The notes beneath the pieces were generated by a model, which did no database searches, was not told the origin of the DNA, and saw nothing but the letters and a program-made list of their open reading frames with translations. The translations under genes and the position numbers were made by a program. Positions 33,559-41,977 of a stretch of DNA of 57,528 nucleotides are shown here, in pieces (the stretch's first letter is position 1; the number at the start of each line of letters is the position of its first letter). Source of the DNA: Planctomycetota bacterium (GTDB lineage: Bacteria; Planctomycetota; UBA1135; GCA-002686595); NCBI GenBank assembly GCA_012960475.1, contig DUBE01000065.1, positions 1 through 57,528 of the forward strand, written 5' to 3'.

Positions 33559-34805
33559 CAGAGGGAGTTGCTGGGGTTGGCGCTGGCCCATTCAGCGGGT
33601 GCGACGCGGTGAGTGGCGGCTTCTTCGCGGCAGGTGGGGCCACTGGGTTCGCCTTCCTGGGGGTCGATCAAACCGTACCAGGAGTTGCGTTGACGGGGGC
33701 TGAAGCCTGCACCACAGATTTGAGCTTCCAGGCGTTGGATTGACTCCAGGTTGAAGCAGTCGGCGGCGGAGACCACATTCTCTTCGATCATCGTTCCTCC
33801 AAAGTCGTTGGCCCCATAGTGCAGGCTGACCTGGGCCAGCTTGGTGCCCTGGGTCACATAGCTGGTCTGGATGTTCTCGAAGTTGTCGAGCACGATTCGC
33901 GCCAGTGCTTGTACGCGCAGGTAGATCGCTGGCGTGGTCTTTTCGGGGTAGAGGTGCTCTTCTGGGACCCCATGGGGCTGGGTGTTCCAGGTGGCGAAGG
34001 CGGTGAAGCCGCCGGTCATGTCCTGCAGGTCGCGCAGTCGGATCAGGTGCTTGATTCGTTCAGCGGAGGTTTCCAGGTTGCCATACATCATGGTTGCTGA
34101 TGAGCGCAGGCCCGCCTCGTGCGCCCGCTGGTGCACCTCCAGCCAGCGGTTGGTGCTGGTCTTCTTGGGAGCGATCAGCTTGCGTACTCGCTCGACCAGG
34201 ATCTCAGCTCCGGCTCCGGGCAGGCTGCCCATGCCCGCTTCGATCAAGTCGGCAATGATCTCTTCCAGTGGGCGCTTTTCCATCACGCTGAAGTGGTCGA
34301 GTTCAGGAGCTGAAAGGGCATGGCAGTTGATATCGAAACGCTGCTTGATATCGCTGATCAACTCGCACCACCAGTCGCTCAGGAGCTGGGGGTGGTGGCC
34401 TCCTTGCATCAACAACTGCTGGCCGCCCAGGTCCACGGTTTCCTGGACCTTGCGGTAGATCTCGTCCCGCGAGAGCACATAGGCTTCACTATGTCCTGGC
34501 GAACGGTAGAAGGCGCAGAAGCCGCAGTCGGTGACGCAGACATTGGTGGGGTTGATGTTCCTATCCACGATGTAGGTCACCCGGTTCCCAGGGTGCAGGC
34601 GCTGGCGCACGCCATCGGCCATGCGGCCGAGGGTCAGAAGATCCGCCTGCTCATGTAGAAAGAAGGCCTCCTCTTCCAAAATGCGTTCGCCAGCCAGGAT
34701 GCGGTCTTCCAGCTGTTCCAGGGCGGCGGAGTGCTCTCGGCGGCCCTGGGAGGCGCGGGGGGCCTGCCAGTCGTGCGGGCGTCGGGGCTCACTGGGTGCG
34801 ATCAT
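33558..34805 (-). CDS. mqnC: Cyclic dehypoxanthinyl futalosine synthase MqnC (radical SAM)
   Basis: The 415-residue radical SAM protein has V-T-Y-I-V-D-R-N-I-N-P-T-N-V-C with CxxxCxxC (C-V-T-D-C-G-F-C), then G-G-H-H-P and L-P-G-A-G-A-E-I-L. MqnC cyclises dehypoxanthine futalosine (EC 1.21.98.1). The spacing and R-N-I-N-P-T-N motif favour MqnC over MqnE. ATG 34805 is preferred to a longer frame that would run into the glyS start region. A TAGAAT box ends eight bases before the ATG. It is followed by mqnE with a one-base overlap, so both steps are made from one transcript, divergent from glyS. Confidence 0.85.
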   Translation of the reverse strand: MIAPSEPRRPHDWQAPRASQGRREHSAALEQLEDRILAGERILEEEAFFLHEQADLLTLGRMADGVRQRLHPGNRVTYIVDRNINPTNVCVTDCGFCAFYRSPGHSEAYVLSRDEIYRKVQETVDLGGQQLLMQGGHHPQLLSDWWCELISDIKQRFDINCHALSAPELDHFSVMEKRPLEEIIADLIEAGMGSLPGAGAEILVERVRKLIAPKKTSTNRWLEVHQRAHEAGLRSSATMMYGNLETSAERIKHLIRLRDLQDMTGGFTAFATWNTQPHGVPEEHLYPEKTTPAIYLRVQALARIVLDNFENIQTSYVTQGTKLAQVSLHYGANDFGGTMIEENVVSAADCFNLESIQRLEAQICGAGFSPRQRNSWYGLIDPQEGEPSGPTCREEAATHRVAPAEWASANPSNSL

Positions 34806-34813
34806 GGGCAGCC

Positions 34814-34819
34814 ATTCTA
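34814..34819 (-). promoter_or_regulatory. Putative -10 box TAGAAT for mqnC-mqnE
   Basis: TAGAAT on the minus strand ends eight bases before the ATG at 34805. Confidence 0.4.
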
Positions 34820-34943
34820 GCGGCAGCCTGGCCCCGTGTCTTTGGGGCTCTCGTGTGCGCCATGGGGCGGAGTTGCTCAGTGAGCTTGGTCTCGGACAGC
34901 TTGATTCTTGCCCCTGATCCCTGGAGAGCGCAGGGCGGCCTGC

Positions 34944-34949
34944 TAGACT
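34944..34949 (+). promoter_or_regulatory. Putative -10 box TAGACT for glyS, with leader
   Basis: TAGACT lies 41 bases before the ATG at 34991. Unlike the leaderless cases, there is room here for a leader. Confidence 0.35.
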
Positions 34950-34990
34950 CTGCGCCCGGGAGCTGCTCCCCGCGCCCCTCCTTAACTCAA

Positions 34991-36361
34991 ATGGCCAAAC
35001 AAGCAACTGGCGTCATGGATGCCATCGTCTCCCTCTGCAAGCGTAGGGGTTTTATATTCCAGGCCTCCGAGATCTACGGAGGCATCGGGAACACCTATGA
35101 CTATGGCCCCCTGGGGGTCGAGCTCCTGCGACGAATCAAGGACGCCTGGTGGGATGACGTGGTGGTGGAGCGTTCCAATGTGGTGGGGCTTGATTCGGCG
35201 ATTATTCAAAACCCCAAGGTCTGGGAGACCAGCGGACATGTGGGGGGGTTCAGCGATCCCATGGTGGACTGCAAGCTCTGCAAGGCGCGCTTTCGGGCGG
35301 ACAAGCTCGATGATGCCCGCTGCCCCAAGAAACCCAGCAAGAATCCTACCGAGTGCCAGGGAGAACTGACCGAGCCCCGGGCCTTCAATCTGATGTTCAA
35401 GACCCACATTGGGGCGGTGGAAGAGTCTGCTTCCGTGGCCTACCTGCGGCCTGAGACCGCCCAGGGGATCTTCTTGAACTTCAAGAATGTGATGGAGGCT
35501 GGGCGCCTCAAGCCGCCTTTTGGCATCGCTCAGATTGGCAAGAGCTTCCGCAACGAGATCACACCGGGCAACTTTGTGTTTCGCACCCGTGAGTTCGAGC
35601 AGGCCGAGATGGAGTTCTTCGTGCCTCCTGAGGAGAATGACCAGTGGTACGACTACTGGCGTAAGGCGCGTTTTGATTGGTACCTGAACCTGGGACTCAA
35701 CCCGGACAAGCTGCGTATGCGTGAGCATGAAGCAGACGAACTGGCCCATTACTCCACGGCTACAGCGGACATCGAGTACCTTTATCCCTTTGGTTGGGGG
35801 GAGTTGGAAGGAGTCGCCTGTCGTACGGACTTCGACCTCAAGCGTCATAGTGAAGCCAGCGGTACGGATCTGGTCTATTTCGATCCCCAGGCCAAGGAAC
35901 GCTACACCCCCTATGTGATTGAGCCCGCAGGTGGGATCAATCGTATGGCCTTGACCTTCTTGATTGACGCCTACGAAGAGCAGCAGGTGGGCAAGGACAT
36001 GCGCACGGTGTTGCATTTCTCTCCGCGCCTTGCGCCCATCACGGTGGGAGTTTTTCCCCTGGTCAAGAAAGACGGCATGCCCGAGAAGGCGGCCGAGGTG
36101 GAGGCCCTTCTGCGCCACGCCCATCTGGCGAGTTTCTATGACGAGAAAGGCGCTATCGGGCGCCGCTACCGGCGCCAGGACGAGATCGGTACGCCCTACT
36201 GTGTGACCATCGACGGTGACACGCTTTCCGATGGCACGGTCACCCTGCGGCACCGGGATTCCATGGAGCAGGAAAAAGTCACCCTTGACGAGTTGGTGCA
36301 GGTCATTCAGGCCCGCAGCGCGTCCTGGGAGCGTCCTCAGCCCCTTGCAGCTCTTGAGTAG
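34991..36361 (+). CDS. glyS: Glycyl-tRNA synthetase, dimeric alpha2 type
   Basis: The 456-residue class II synthetase is of the eukaryotic/archaeal and Gram-positive alpha2 type, not the bacterial alpha2beta2 type. Motif 2 is R-P-E-T-A-Q-G-I-F followed by F-R-N-E-I-T-P, and the C-terminal G-G-I-N-R-M-A region forms motif 3. A Cys-rich insertion (C-K-L-C ... C-P) after residue 90 probably binds zinc. The C-terminal anticodon-binding domain is included. It charges tRNA-Gly. The ATG at 34991 is preferred because the upstream frame overlaps the mqnC promoter region and is unlike any GlyRS N-terminus. No linked glyQ is present. Confidence 0.92.
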   Translation: MAKQATGVMDAIVSLCKRRGFIFQASEIYGGIGNTYDYGPLGVELLRRIKDAWWDDVVVERSNVVGLDSAIIQNPKVWETSGHVGGFSDPMVDCKLCKARFRADKLDDARCPKKPSKNPTECQGELTEPRAFNLMFKTHIGAVEESASVAYLRPETAQGIFLNFKNVMEAGRLKPPFGIAQIGKSFRNEITPGNFVFRTREFEQAEMEFFVPPEENDQWYDYWRKARFDWYLNLGLNPDKLRMREHEADELAHYSTATADIEYLYPFGWGELEGVACRTDFDLKRHSEASGTDLVYFDPQAKERYTPYVIEPAGGINRMALTFLIDAYEEQQVGKDMRTVLHFSPRLAPITVGVFPLVKKDGMPEKAAEVEALLRHAHLASFYDEKGAIGRRYRRQDEIGTPYCVTIDGDTLSDGTVTLRHRDSMEQEKVTLDELVQVIQARSASWERPQPLAALE

Positions 36362-36427
36362 TTCAGGCCAAATCGGCCGGGGCTGCTTGTTGACGCAACT
36401 CTAACCCCTTCCAGACTTGATTCGAGC

Positions 36428-36433
36428 TAGAAT
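36428..36433 (+). promoter_or_regulatory. Putative -10 box TAGAAT for the selenoprotein candidate
   Basis: TAGAAT lies 43 bases before the ATG at 36477. An AGGA at 36467-36470, six bases before the ATG, is a good ribosome binding site, so this gene has a leader. Confidence 0.4.
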
Positions 36434-36476
36434 CTTTTGTCCTGCGGTGATGTTCGCCGCCTGAACAGGAAACACA

Positions 36477-37565
36477 ATGATCTCTTTTCCCCTCATTCTT
36501 GTGCCCCTCTTCGCGGGCATCGCACCACAGGAGGACCAGGTGACACCGAGCCAGGTCCTGATGGAGTCCATCGTTGAAGATGCCTTCAGTGATCTGGAAG
36601 CTGAATTCGATGAGGCCTACGACGGCTGGCGCGCGGAACTGCGCAAGGCCAAGGGGATCAAGGCCAAGCGCGCTTTGCGCGAGAAGCATCCGGTCAGGCT
36701 CTTCTGGGATCGGTTTCAAGGTCTGGCTGACGGAGGCGAGGGCCGCGCCTTGATCTGGATGACGAGCTCCCTGCGCAACAAGGGGTTACGCCTTTCTGCG
36801 ATAGCGCCTGAGAAGGTGCGCATCGCGAAACTGCTGCTCAAGGACTATTCCATGGCGAGCTGGTTTGGCGATGGCGTCGACAGTTTTGTGCGTGACCGCA
36901 AGCACCTGGGTCAAGAGTGGGTGATGGATGCACTGCGCAGAGTTGCAAAGGTCAACAAGGACCACAACATCCAGGCACTGTGCAAGTATGAATTGGTGGG
37001 TCTACTGCGCAAGCTTGAAGGCAAGCAAGCTCTTGAAGAGGCTGATGCCCTGATGGCTGAACTGCTCGATCACTACGCCGACACAGAGTACGGCTTCAGG
37101 ATGCGCGCTGAGCGCACCCGGCCCGAGGACCTCAAGCCGGGTAAAGAAGCTCCTGAGTTCCTGGGCCGAACTATCGATGGCCACGACTTCAAGCTGTCGG
37201 ATTATCGCGGCAAGGTGGTCCTGATCGATTTCTACGGATTCTGGTGAGGCCCCTGCAGGTCGGCCATGCCGCACCTGCAGGAGCTCGTGAAGCTCCATCA
37301 AGACAGCCCTTTTGCACTGATTGGCGTCAATACCGGTGACGACCCCGAGACTTTCCGCAAGGGCGTCGAGAAGCACGGTGTCTCATGGATCAGCGCCTAT
37401 CAAGGTGAGGATTCCCCGATTGCTGATCTGTACAAGGTGAGTGGTTACCCGACCTACTTCCTGATTGACGCCAAAGGCATAATTGTGGCCAGTGGCCATT
37501 CATCAAGTGCAATGGATCCAAAAATCAAGCAGCTTCTGTCTGACATGAAGAAGTCCAGGGACTGA
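36477..37565 (+). CDS. TlpA-like thioredoxin-fold protein, candidate selenoprotein (UxxC)
   Basis: The protein would be 362 residues, with a signal peptide (about residues 1-16), a helical region and a C-terminal thioredoxin/TlpA-like domain from about residue 220. The redox site reads F-Y-G-F-W-(TGA)-G-P-C-R-S-A-M-P-H-L, with the in-frame TGA at codon 257 (37245-37247) exactly where the first Cys of W-C-G-P-C should be. The resolving Cys, the cis-Pro loop (V-S-G-Y-P-T-Y-F) and the rest of the fold follow in the same frame. Reading TGA as selenocysteine restores a complete UxxC thioredoxin domain. A hairpin starts five bases after the TGA. The real stop is a TGA followed by an in-frame TAG. 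A nonsense mutation of a Cys codon is the alternative. Confidence 0.8.
37245..37247 (+). other. In-frame TGA, candidate selenocysteine codon
   Basis: It sits between Phe-Trp and Gly-Pro-Cys, the position of the first cysteine in the thioredoxin CxxC motif. The next in-frame stop is 316 bases further on. Confidence 0.75.
37253..37280 (+). promoter_or_regulatory. Candidate bacterial SECIS hairpin
   Basis: Directly after the TGA, 37253-37260 pairs perfectly with 37273-37280 (8 bp). Inside it 37261-37264 can pair with 37268-37271, leaving a bulged C (37272) and a tight apical loop at 37265-37267. The apical loop begins 17 bases after the TGA, within the spacing described for bacterial SECIS elements. 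The expected G near the loop start is present only if the inner pairs open. The element lies inside the coding region, as is usual in bacteria. Confidence 0.6.
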
Positions 37566-37596
37566 TAGGGCCGGCTGCAACGTGCGCCAGGCCTAC

Positions 37597-37626
37597 CCGC
37601 TCCTCTCGAAAGCCGTCGAGGGGCGG
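37597..37626. terminator. Possible bidirectional terminator
   Basis: A 9-bp stem with one G-U pair (37597-37605 with 37618-37626) and a 12-base loop lies between the convergent selenoprotein-candidate and beta-propeller genes. There is no strong T tract. Confidence 0.45.
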
Positions 37627-37651
37627 CTCCTTGGCTCTGTATGACTGGGAA

Positions 37652-40054
37652 TCATTCCCAACTGACACTGGCGCGGACCACTACAGGGTTGTCCAGCACA
37701 TGGGGAGCTGAGGTTTGCAGTACAGGTAGGCCATCGACCCCTATGCGCAAGCCGGAGACGCTGCGGTCGTCATTGTCCACCACGAAAAGGAAGCGTCCGA
37801 GGGGTGAGATCTCCAGGTCGCCCAGGGAGATGCCTGCCGCAGTGGCACCACTGGTGCCTTTGGAGTAATCACACTGGATTACATCCCCTGTGCCCCCCAA
37901 AGTGGTAAAGATCCAAGTCTCGAAGGGGTGGTGCACGATGTCATAGGGTTCACTAAGAATGCCCGTTTCAATTTCATAGCCGCTGCCATCGTTGCCAGAC
38001 TTGATTGAGAGCACGCCGCTGCTTGCCTGCAGTCTGTAGCCGCGGATCAGGTGTGCGCTCTTGAAAGCGACGAAGAAGTCCTGGCCATTGCGCGAGAAGG
38101 CCATGCCTGCGGGGCCGCCGGTGACTGTCAATTGGGGAACCCCTGCCGGAATGTCCAGTGATCCGTCCAGGTTCAAGGGAATGCTCGCCAACAGTCCGCT
38201 GCTTGAATCTGCTGCAACCAACCAGTGCCCTGTGGGATCGGAAAGCATGGAGGAGGGTGTCAGATCAAGGTCCTTGGAACCGATCAGTGACAAGAGACCA
38301 TGGTCCTCGTTGATGCTATAGGCGTGAACCGCGGCTGAACCCTGAGCTCCGCCCGTGGCCAAGTAGAGCACGGTCCCCAAGGGGTTGAGTGCCATGGTGC
38401 GCGGATCGATAGGTGTGCTCAGCGCGTGCCCCTGGGCTGTATCGAGGATCCCATCTTCTCCCACCTTCATTGAATGGAGGGTCTGGGCGGGAATGTCAAG
38501 GATGAAGAACAGAGAGCCGCGGGGGTGTACCAGGGCTTCGCTGGGATCGTTGCCGAGCGGGATTGGCAGGGCCGATGTGGCCAACTGTCCACTGGTCGGG
38601 TCCATTCCGAACTGGTGGATCATGCCATCCGAGATGCCCGGTCCCCCAACGCTTAGCATGCGCCCCTTGTCCGAGACGAAGACTCCGCGTACGGTGGCTT
38701 CCACTGGGTTTGGGCCGACCACCACGGCCAGGTGATCCGCCCCGCTGCGAGTGCGGAAGGCGCCCCTGCTGAAGAGGGATCCATCACTGGGGTCGGTTTC
38801 AAAGGCCAGCAGGCCATCGAGCCCCGCTACCGAAATGAATAGGAAGCGCCCCGTGGAGTCATAGGTCAAAGCTGATGGGGCGGTTCCCAGGGAGAAGGGC
38901 TCTCCAGAGGCGCCAAGATCAAGACTGTCCTTGAGCAAGATGAAGCGTTGCACCGCAGGGTTTGCGCCTCCCAGCAAGATCACCAGGGAGCGGCCGGTGG
39001 GTTGAATCGCGATGGCAATCGGTTGTCCCTCGCCCAGGTCCTTCGCACCCGAACCATCTGGCACCAGATCCCCGTCAATCAGGTCCAGTGGCAGGATGGT
39101 GTTCACGTTGAAACCGCTTATGCCCAGGAAGAGACGACTTTCGATTGCAGCCAGAGCCAAGGGTTCAAACCCGTTGAGCATTGTGTGCTGCGGGTTCCCT
39201 GTGGGGATGCCCTCCGGATCAAGGGTGTAGTTCGACAGTCCGTAGGATGTGGAGTCTCCTCCATCGGCCAGCACCAGGTGCCCGGCATCGTGTGCAAAGA
39301 CAGGCAGCCGGGGAGCATCTTCGGTGGTGAGCACTGTGGGATCAGTCAGTACGCGACCATCCGGGGCCAGGGGATAAACCCATAGTTCGTCCGCGTCTTC
39401 GGCAGTAATAACCAGAGAGCGCCCGCTGGTATCCACTGCTAGACCATAGGATTCGCTGTTGCCTACATCCCAGGACTGGACGCGCACTGGTGCAATTACA
39501 TCTGCGCGAACATGATAGACATAGAGCTTAGGTGGATTGCTGTTGACCACTGCATAGGCCACACTCACGGAGGGGTGGCTGATCAGATCCTTGAGCCCCG
39601 CTTCGGTGTCGAACCATCCATCATGGGCCGCGATCCCCGTGCGGGCATCTACTCGGAACATCTCCACCGAGGCCATGGCATCGCCTCCAGCAATCAAATG
39701 CCGCAATGGGGGGGCAACCCCCAGGGGCAGTACTGCTGAGGTGGAGCCTCCCTGGTTGGAAGCTGAGATCGTGTACTCCTGGAACTCAGTCGCTCCCGCG
39801 GGAGTTCCTGAAATGGTCCCAGTCCCTTGATCAATGGACAGTCCCGCGGGCAATTGGGGCTGTGTGCTCCATGCACTTACTTCCCCTTCGACACTGGGGG
39901 TCAGGGGAGCGATCGGCACGCCGATCATCAGGGAGAGCGTTGCATCCCAGTAGGTCAGATCACTGGGTGCAGCGATGCCAGAGGAGTTGCCGTTCGAGGA
40001 GTTTGAACAAGCGGAAAGTCCTACAAGAAGGCTGATAGCTATGAGGCGGTTCAT
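37652..40054 (-). CDS. Beta-propeller (lactonase-like) lipoprotein with putative Ig domain
   Basis: From the ATG at 40054 this is 800 residues. The lipoprotein signal M-N-R-L-I-A-I-S-L-L-V-G-L-S-A-C ends in L-S-A-C. Residues about 30-120 form an Ig-like (He_PIG type) domain with L-P-A-G-L-S-I-D and I-S-G-T-P. Many blades follow, with repeated P-x-G-x-x-L-x-x-x and H-P/D-P-T-G motifs, similar to 6-phosphogluconolactonase/YVTN propellers (PF10282). There are enough repeats for two propellers. No catalytic residues are evident. A related gene lies beyond the gamma-glutamyltransferase gene at 41978-44467. An ATG 13 codons upstream is possible, but the shorter n-region is more typical of a lipoprotein. 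Confidence 0.72.
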   Translation of the reverse strand: MNRLIAISLLVGLSACSNSSNGNSSGIAAPSDLTYWDATLSLMIGVPIAPLTPSVEGEVSAWSTQPQLPAGLSIDQGTGTISGTPAGATEFQEYTISASNQGGSTSAVLPLGVAPPLRHLIAGGDAMASVEMFRVDARTGIAAHDGWFDTEAGLKDLISHPSVSVAYAVVNSNPPKLYVYHVRADVIAPVRVQSWDVGNSESYGLAVDTSGRSLVITAEDADELWVYPLAPDGRVLTDPTVLTTEDAPRLPVFAHDAGHLVLADGGDSTSYGLSNYTLDPEGIPTGNPQHTMLNGFEPLALAAIESRLFLGISGFNVNTILPLDLIDGDLVPDGSGAKDLGEGQPIAIAIQPTGRSLVILLGGANPAVQRFILLKDSLDLGASGEPFSLGTAPSALTYDSTGRFLFISVAGLDGLLAFETDPSDGSLFSRGAFRTRSGADHLAVVVGPNPVEATVRGVFVSDKGRMLSVGGPGISDGMIHQFGMDPTSGQLATSALPIPLGNDPSEALVHPRGSLFFILDIPAQTLHSMKVGEDGILDTAQGHALSTPIDPRTMALNPLGTVLYLATGGAQGSAAVHAYSINEDHGLLSLIGSKDLDLTPSSMLSDPTGHWLVAADSSSGLLASIPLNLDGSLDIPAGVPQLTVTGGPAGMAFSRNGQDFFVAFKSAHLIRGYRLQASSGVLSIKSGNDGSGYEIETGILSEPYDIVHHPFETWIFTTLGGTGDVIQCDYSKGTSGATAAGISLGDLEISPLGRFLFVVDNDDRSVSGLRIGVDGLPVLQTSAPHVLDNPVVVRASVSWE

Positions 40055-40256
40055 GGTGGGCACAGCCGGGGAGAGGTGCGGCCCCCGTGTCATGCAGGGA
40101 ACGCTACCCCTCTATTCTAGGCCATGTCCTTGCAAGTCTCATTCTGCGGCAGGAAGCCTTTTCCTGCCCCCCTTTGCGGTCATCCCAGGGCTGCTTTCTG
40201 GTCAGCGCAGGGCTAATCACCGAGTTGCCGCCGGTGTGGGCTCTGCTCGTCTGGCT

Positions 40257-41939
40257 TCAATAACCGGCAGCCATGCCGTCCTTGCGGCTCTCGCTGGCGC
40301 CAACCCAGCAGCCGCTCTCAGGGTGGCGACCCACTGCCTGGTAGCCTCCAAAAACTCCGGGCCGGTCCACAAGCTGATGACCCATGGCCTGCAGGGCTTT
40401 CAAGACCTTGGGATCAAAGCCGCCCTCCAGGGTTACCCGCCCCCCGTTCGCCATTCGTTCTCCTGTCGGTTGGGAGGAGTCCAGGTGAATCACTCGGGAG
40501 GCGTCGCCTGCTTCCTGCAGGTTCATGCCAAAGTCGATGATGTTGCATAGCACCCAGGTGTGGGCTTGGGGTTGGGTCGCACCGCCCATCACTCCAAAGG
40601 CCAGGAAGGGCTGGCCTTTGTGTTTGACGAAGGCGGGGATGATCGTGTGGAAGGGGCGTTTACCCGGGGCGTAGGTGTTTGCCCGGCCAGGGGTCAAATC
40701 GAAGAGTTCGCCCCGGTCTTGAAGTACAAAGCCTAGACCCTCTGGCGTGATCCCCGAGCCCATGCCCCTATAGTTGCTCTGGATCAGGCTGACCATGTTG
40801 CCCGCCGCATCGGCGACGCAAAGATAGATCGTGTCTCCTTCTTCCAAGGCCGGGTTGCCGGCAGGAAAGGACTGTGCTGCGTGCTCCAGGTCGATCAAGG
40901 CCCGTCGGGTCTCTGCGTACTCCTTCGAGATCAATCTCTCCACAGGCACCTCTGCCATGGAGGGATCCGCGTAGAATCGTGCCCGGTCTTCGAAGGCCAG
41001 TTTCTTGGCTTCGATGAAGAGGTGCAGATGCTCCGCGCTGCCAAAACCCATTGCCTTGAGGTCATAGGGTTCGATGATGTTGAGCATCTGTAGGGCGGCG
41101 ATGCCCTGGCCGTTGGGGGGCAGTTCGAAGACCTCATAGCCGCGATAGGTGGTGGAGACCGGGGGTGTCCACTCCCCCTTGTGACGGGCCAGGTCTTCGC
41201 TGGTCAGGAAGCCACCTTGGTCCTGTACCTCCTTGGCGATGGTCTTGGCAATTGCTCCTTGGTAGAAGGCCTTTGCGCCACCTTTGGCAATTGCCTCGAG
41301 GGTCTTGGCAAGGCGCGGGTTGGCGAAGACATCCCCTTCTTTTGGCGCAGCCCCTTTGGGCATGAAGGTCTCGGCAAAGTGCGGGTACTTCTTCAAGCGA
41401 TGTGTACTGAGTCCCCAGTAGTAGGCGATGGTCTGGGGTACTGGCGCGCCTTCCTTGGCCAGTTGGATCGCGGGCTGCAGGACCTGCTCAAGGGATAACT
41501 CGCCGAAGCGTCCGTGCAACTGGCCCCAGGCTTCCACGCAGCCGGGCACGCTGACAGGCAGAGGTCCGTGGCTGGGGATTTTCTTCAACCCGCGCGAGCG
41601 CAGTTCCTCTAGGGTCAGACCCATAGGCGACCGTCCACTGCCATTGTAGCCGTGCACCTCATCGGTCTTGGCCTCATAGACAATGGCGAAGAGGTCTCCC
41701 CCCAATCCACAACCCGTGGGTTCTGCGAAACACAGCACCGAGTTGGCTGCGATGGCTGCGTCCATGGCAGAGCCTCCTGCCTTGAGGATGTCCAGCGCGG
41801 CCCCGGTGGCAAGGGGATGACTGGTGGCCACCATACCGTGTTGGCAGAGGACCTGGGAGCGGGTGGCGAAGGGTTGGCCTGTGATTCGATCCACTTGGGG
41901 AGTCAGGGCTAGGGCAGTGATGAGCAGGGTCAGGGACAT
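40257..41939 (-). CDS. ggt: Gamma-glutamyltransferase
   Basis: The 560-residue Ntn-hydrolase has a signal-like N-terminus. The catalytic nucleophile Thr370 sits in E-E-G-D-T-I-Y-L-C-V-A-D, where the precursor would cleave itself into large and small subunits. The lid and substrate motifs G-G-G-D/G-x-G-F and G-G-A-T-Q-P-Q are present (M-G-G-A-T-Q-P-Q-A). It hydrolyses or transfers the gamma-glutamyl group of glutathione and related peptides in the periplasm (EC 2.3.2.2, 3.4.19.13). TAAACT eight bases before the ATG may be its -10 box. It lies between two paralogous propeller lipoproteins on the same strand. Confidence 0.9.
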   Translation of the reverse strand: MSLTLLITALALTPQVDRITGQPFATRSQVLCQHGMVATSHPLATGAALDILKAGGSAMDAAIAANSVLCFAEPTGCGLGGDLFAIVYEAKTDEVHGYNGSGRSPMGLTLEELRSRGLKKIPSHGPLPVSVPGCVEAWGQLHGRFGELSLEQVLQPAIQLAKEGAPVPQTIAYYWGLSTHRLKKYPHFAETFMPKGAAPKEGDVFANPRLAKTLEAIAKGGAKAFYQGAIAKTIAKEVQDQGGFLTSEDLARHKGEWTPPVSTTYRGYEVFELPPNGQGIAALQMLNIIEPYDLKAMGFGSAEHLHLFIEAKKLAFEDRARFYADPSMAEVPVERLISKEYAETRRALIDLEHAAQSFPAGNPALEEGDTIYLCVADAAGNMVSLIQSNYRGMGSGITPEGLGFVLQDRGELFDLTPGRANTYAPGKRPFHTIIPAFVKHKGQPFLAFGVMGGATQPQAHTWVLCNIIDFGMNLQEAGDASRVIHLDSSQPTGERMANGGRVTLEGGFDPKVLKALQAMGHQLVDRPGVFGGYQAVGRHPESGCWVGASESRKDGMAAGY

Positions 41940-41947
41940 GGGCGTCC

Positions 41948-41953
41948 AGTTTA
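41948..41953 (-). promoter_or_regulatory. Putative -10 box TAAACT for ggt
   Basis: TAAACT on the minus strand ends eight bases before the ATG at 41939; there is no Shine-Dalgarno sequence. Confidence 0.35.
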
Positions 41954-41977
41954 CGCCACGTCACCCCGCTTTGAGCA

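Noticed and set aside
34982..36253. 423-codon frame on the minus strand
   Set aside because: Antisense shadow of glycyl-tRNA synthetase.
37266..37565. Separate small thioredoxin-like gene starting after the TGA
   Set aside because: It is in the same frame as the gene before it, has no ribosome binding site, and would lack the first half of its own fold including the signal peptide. One gene with a recoded TGA explains both parts.
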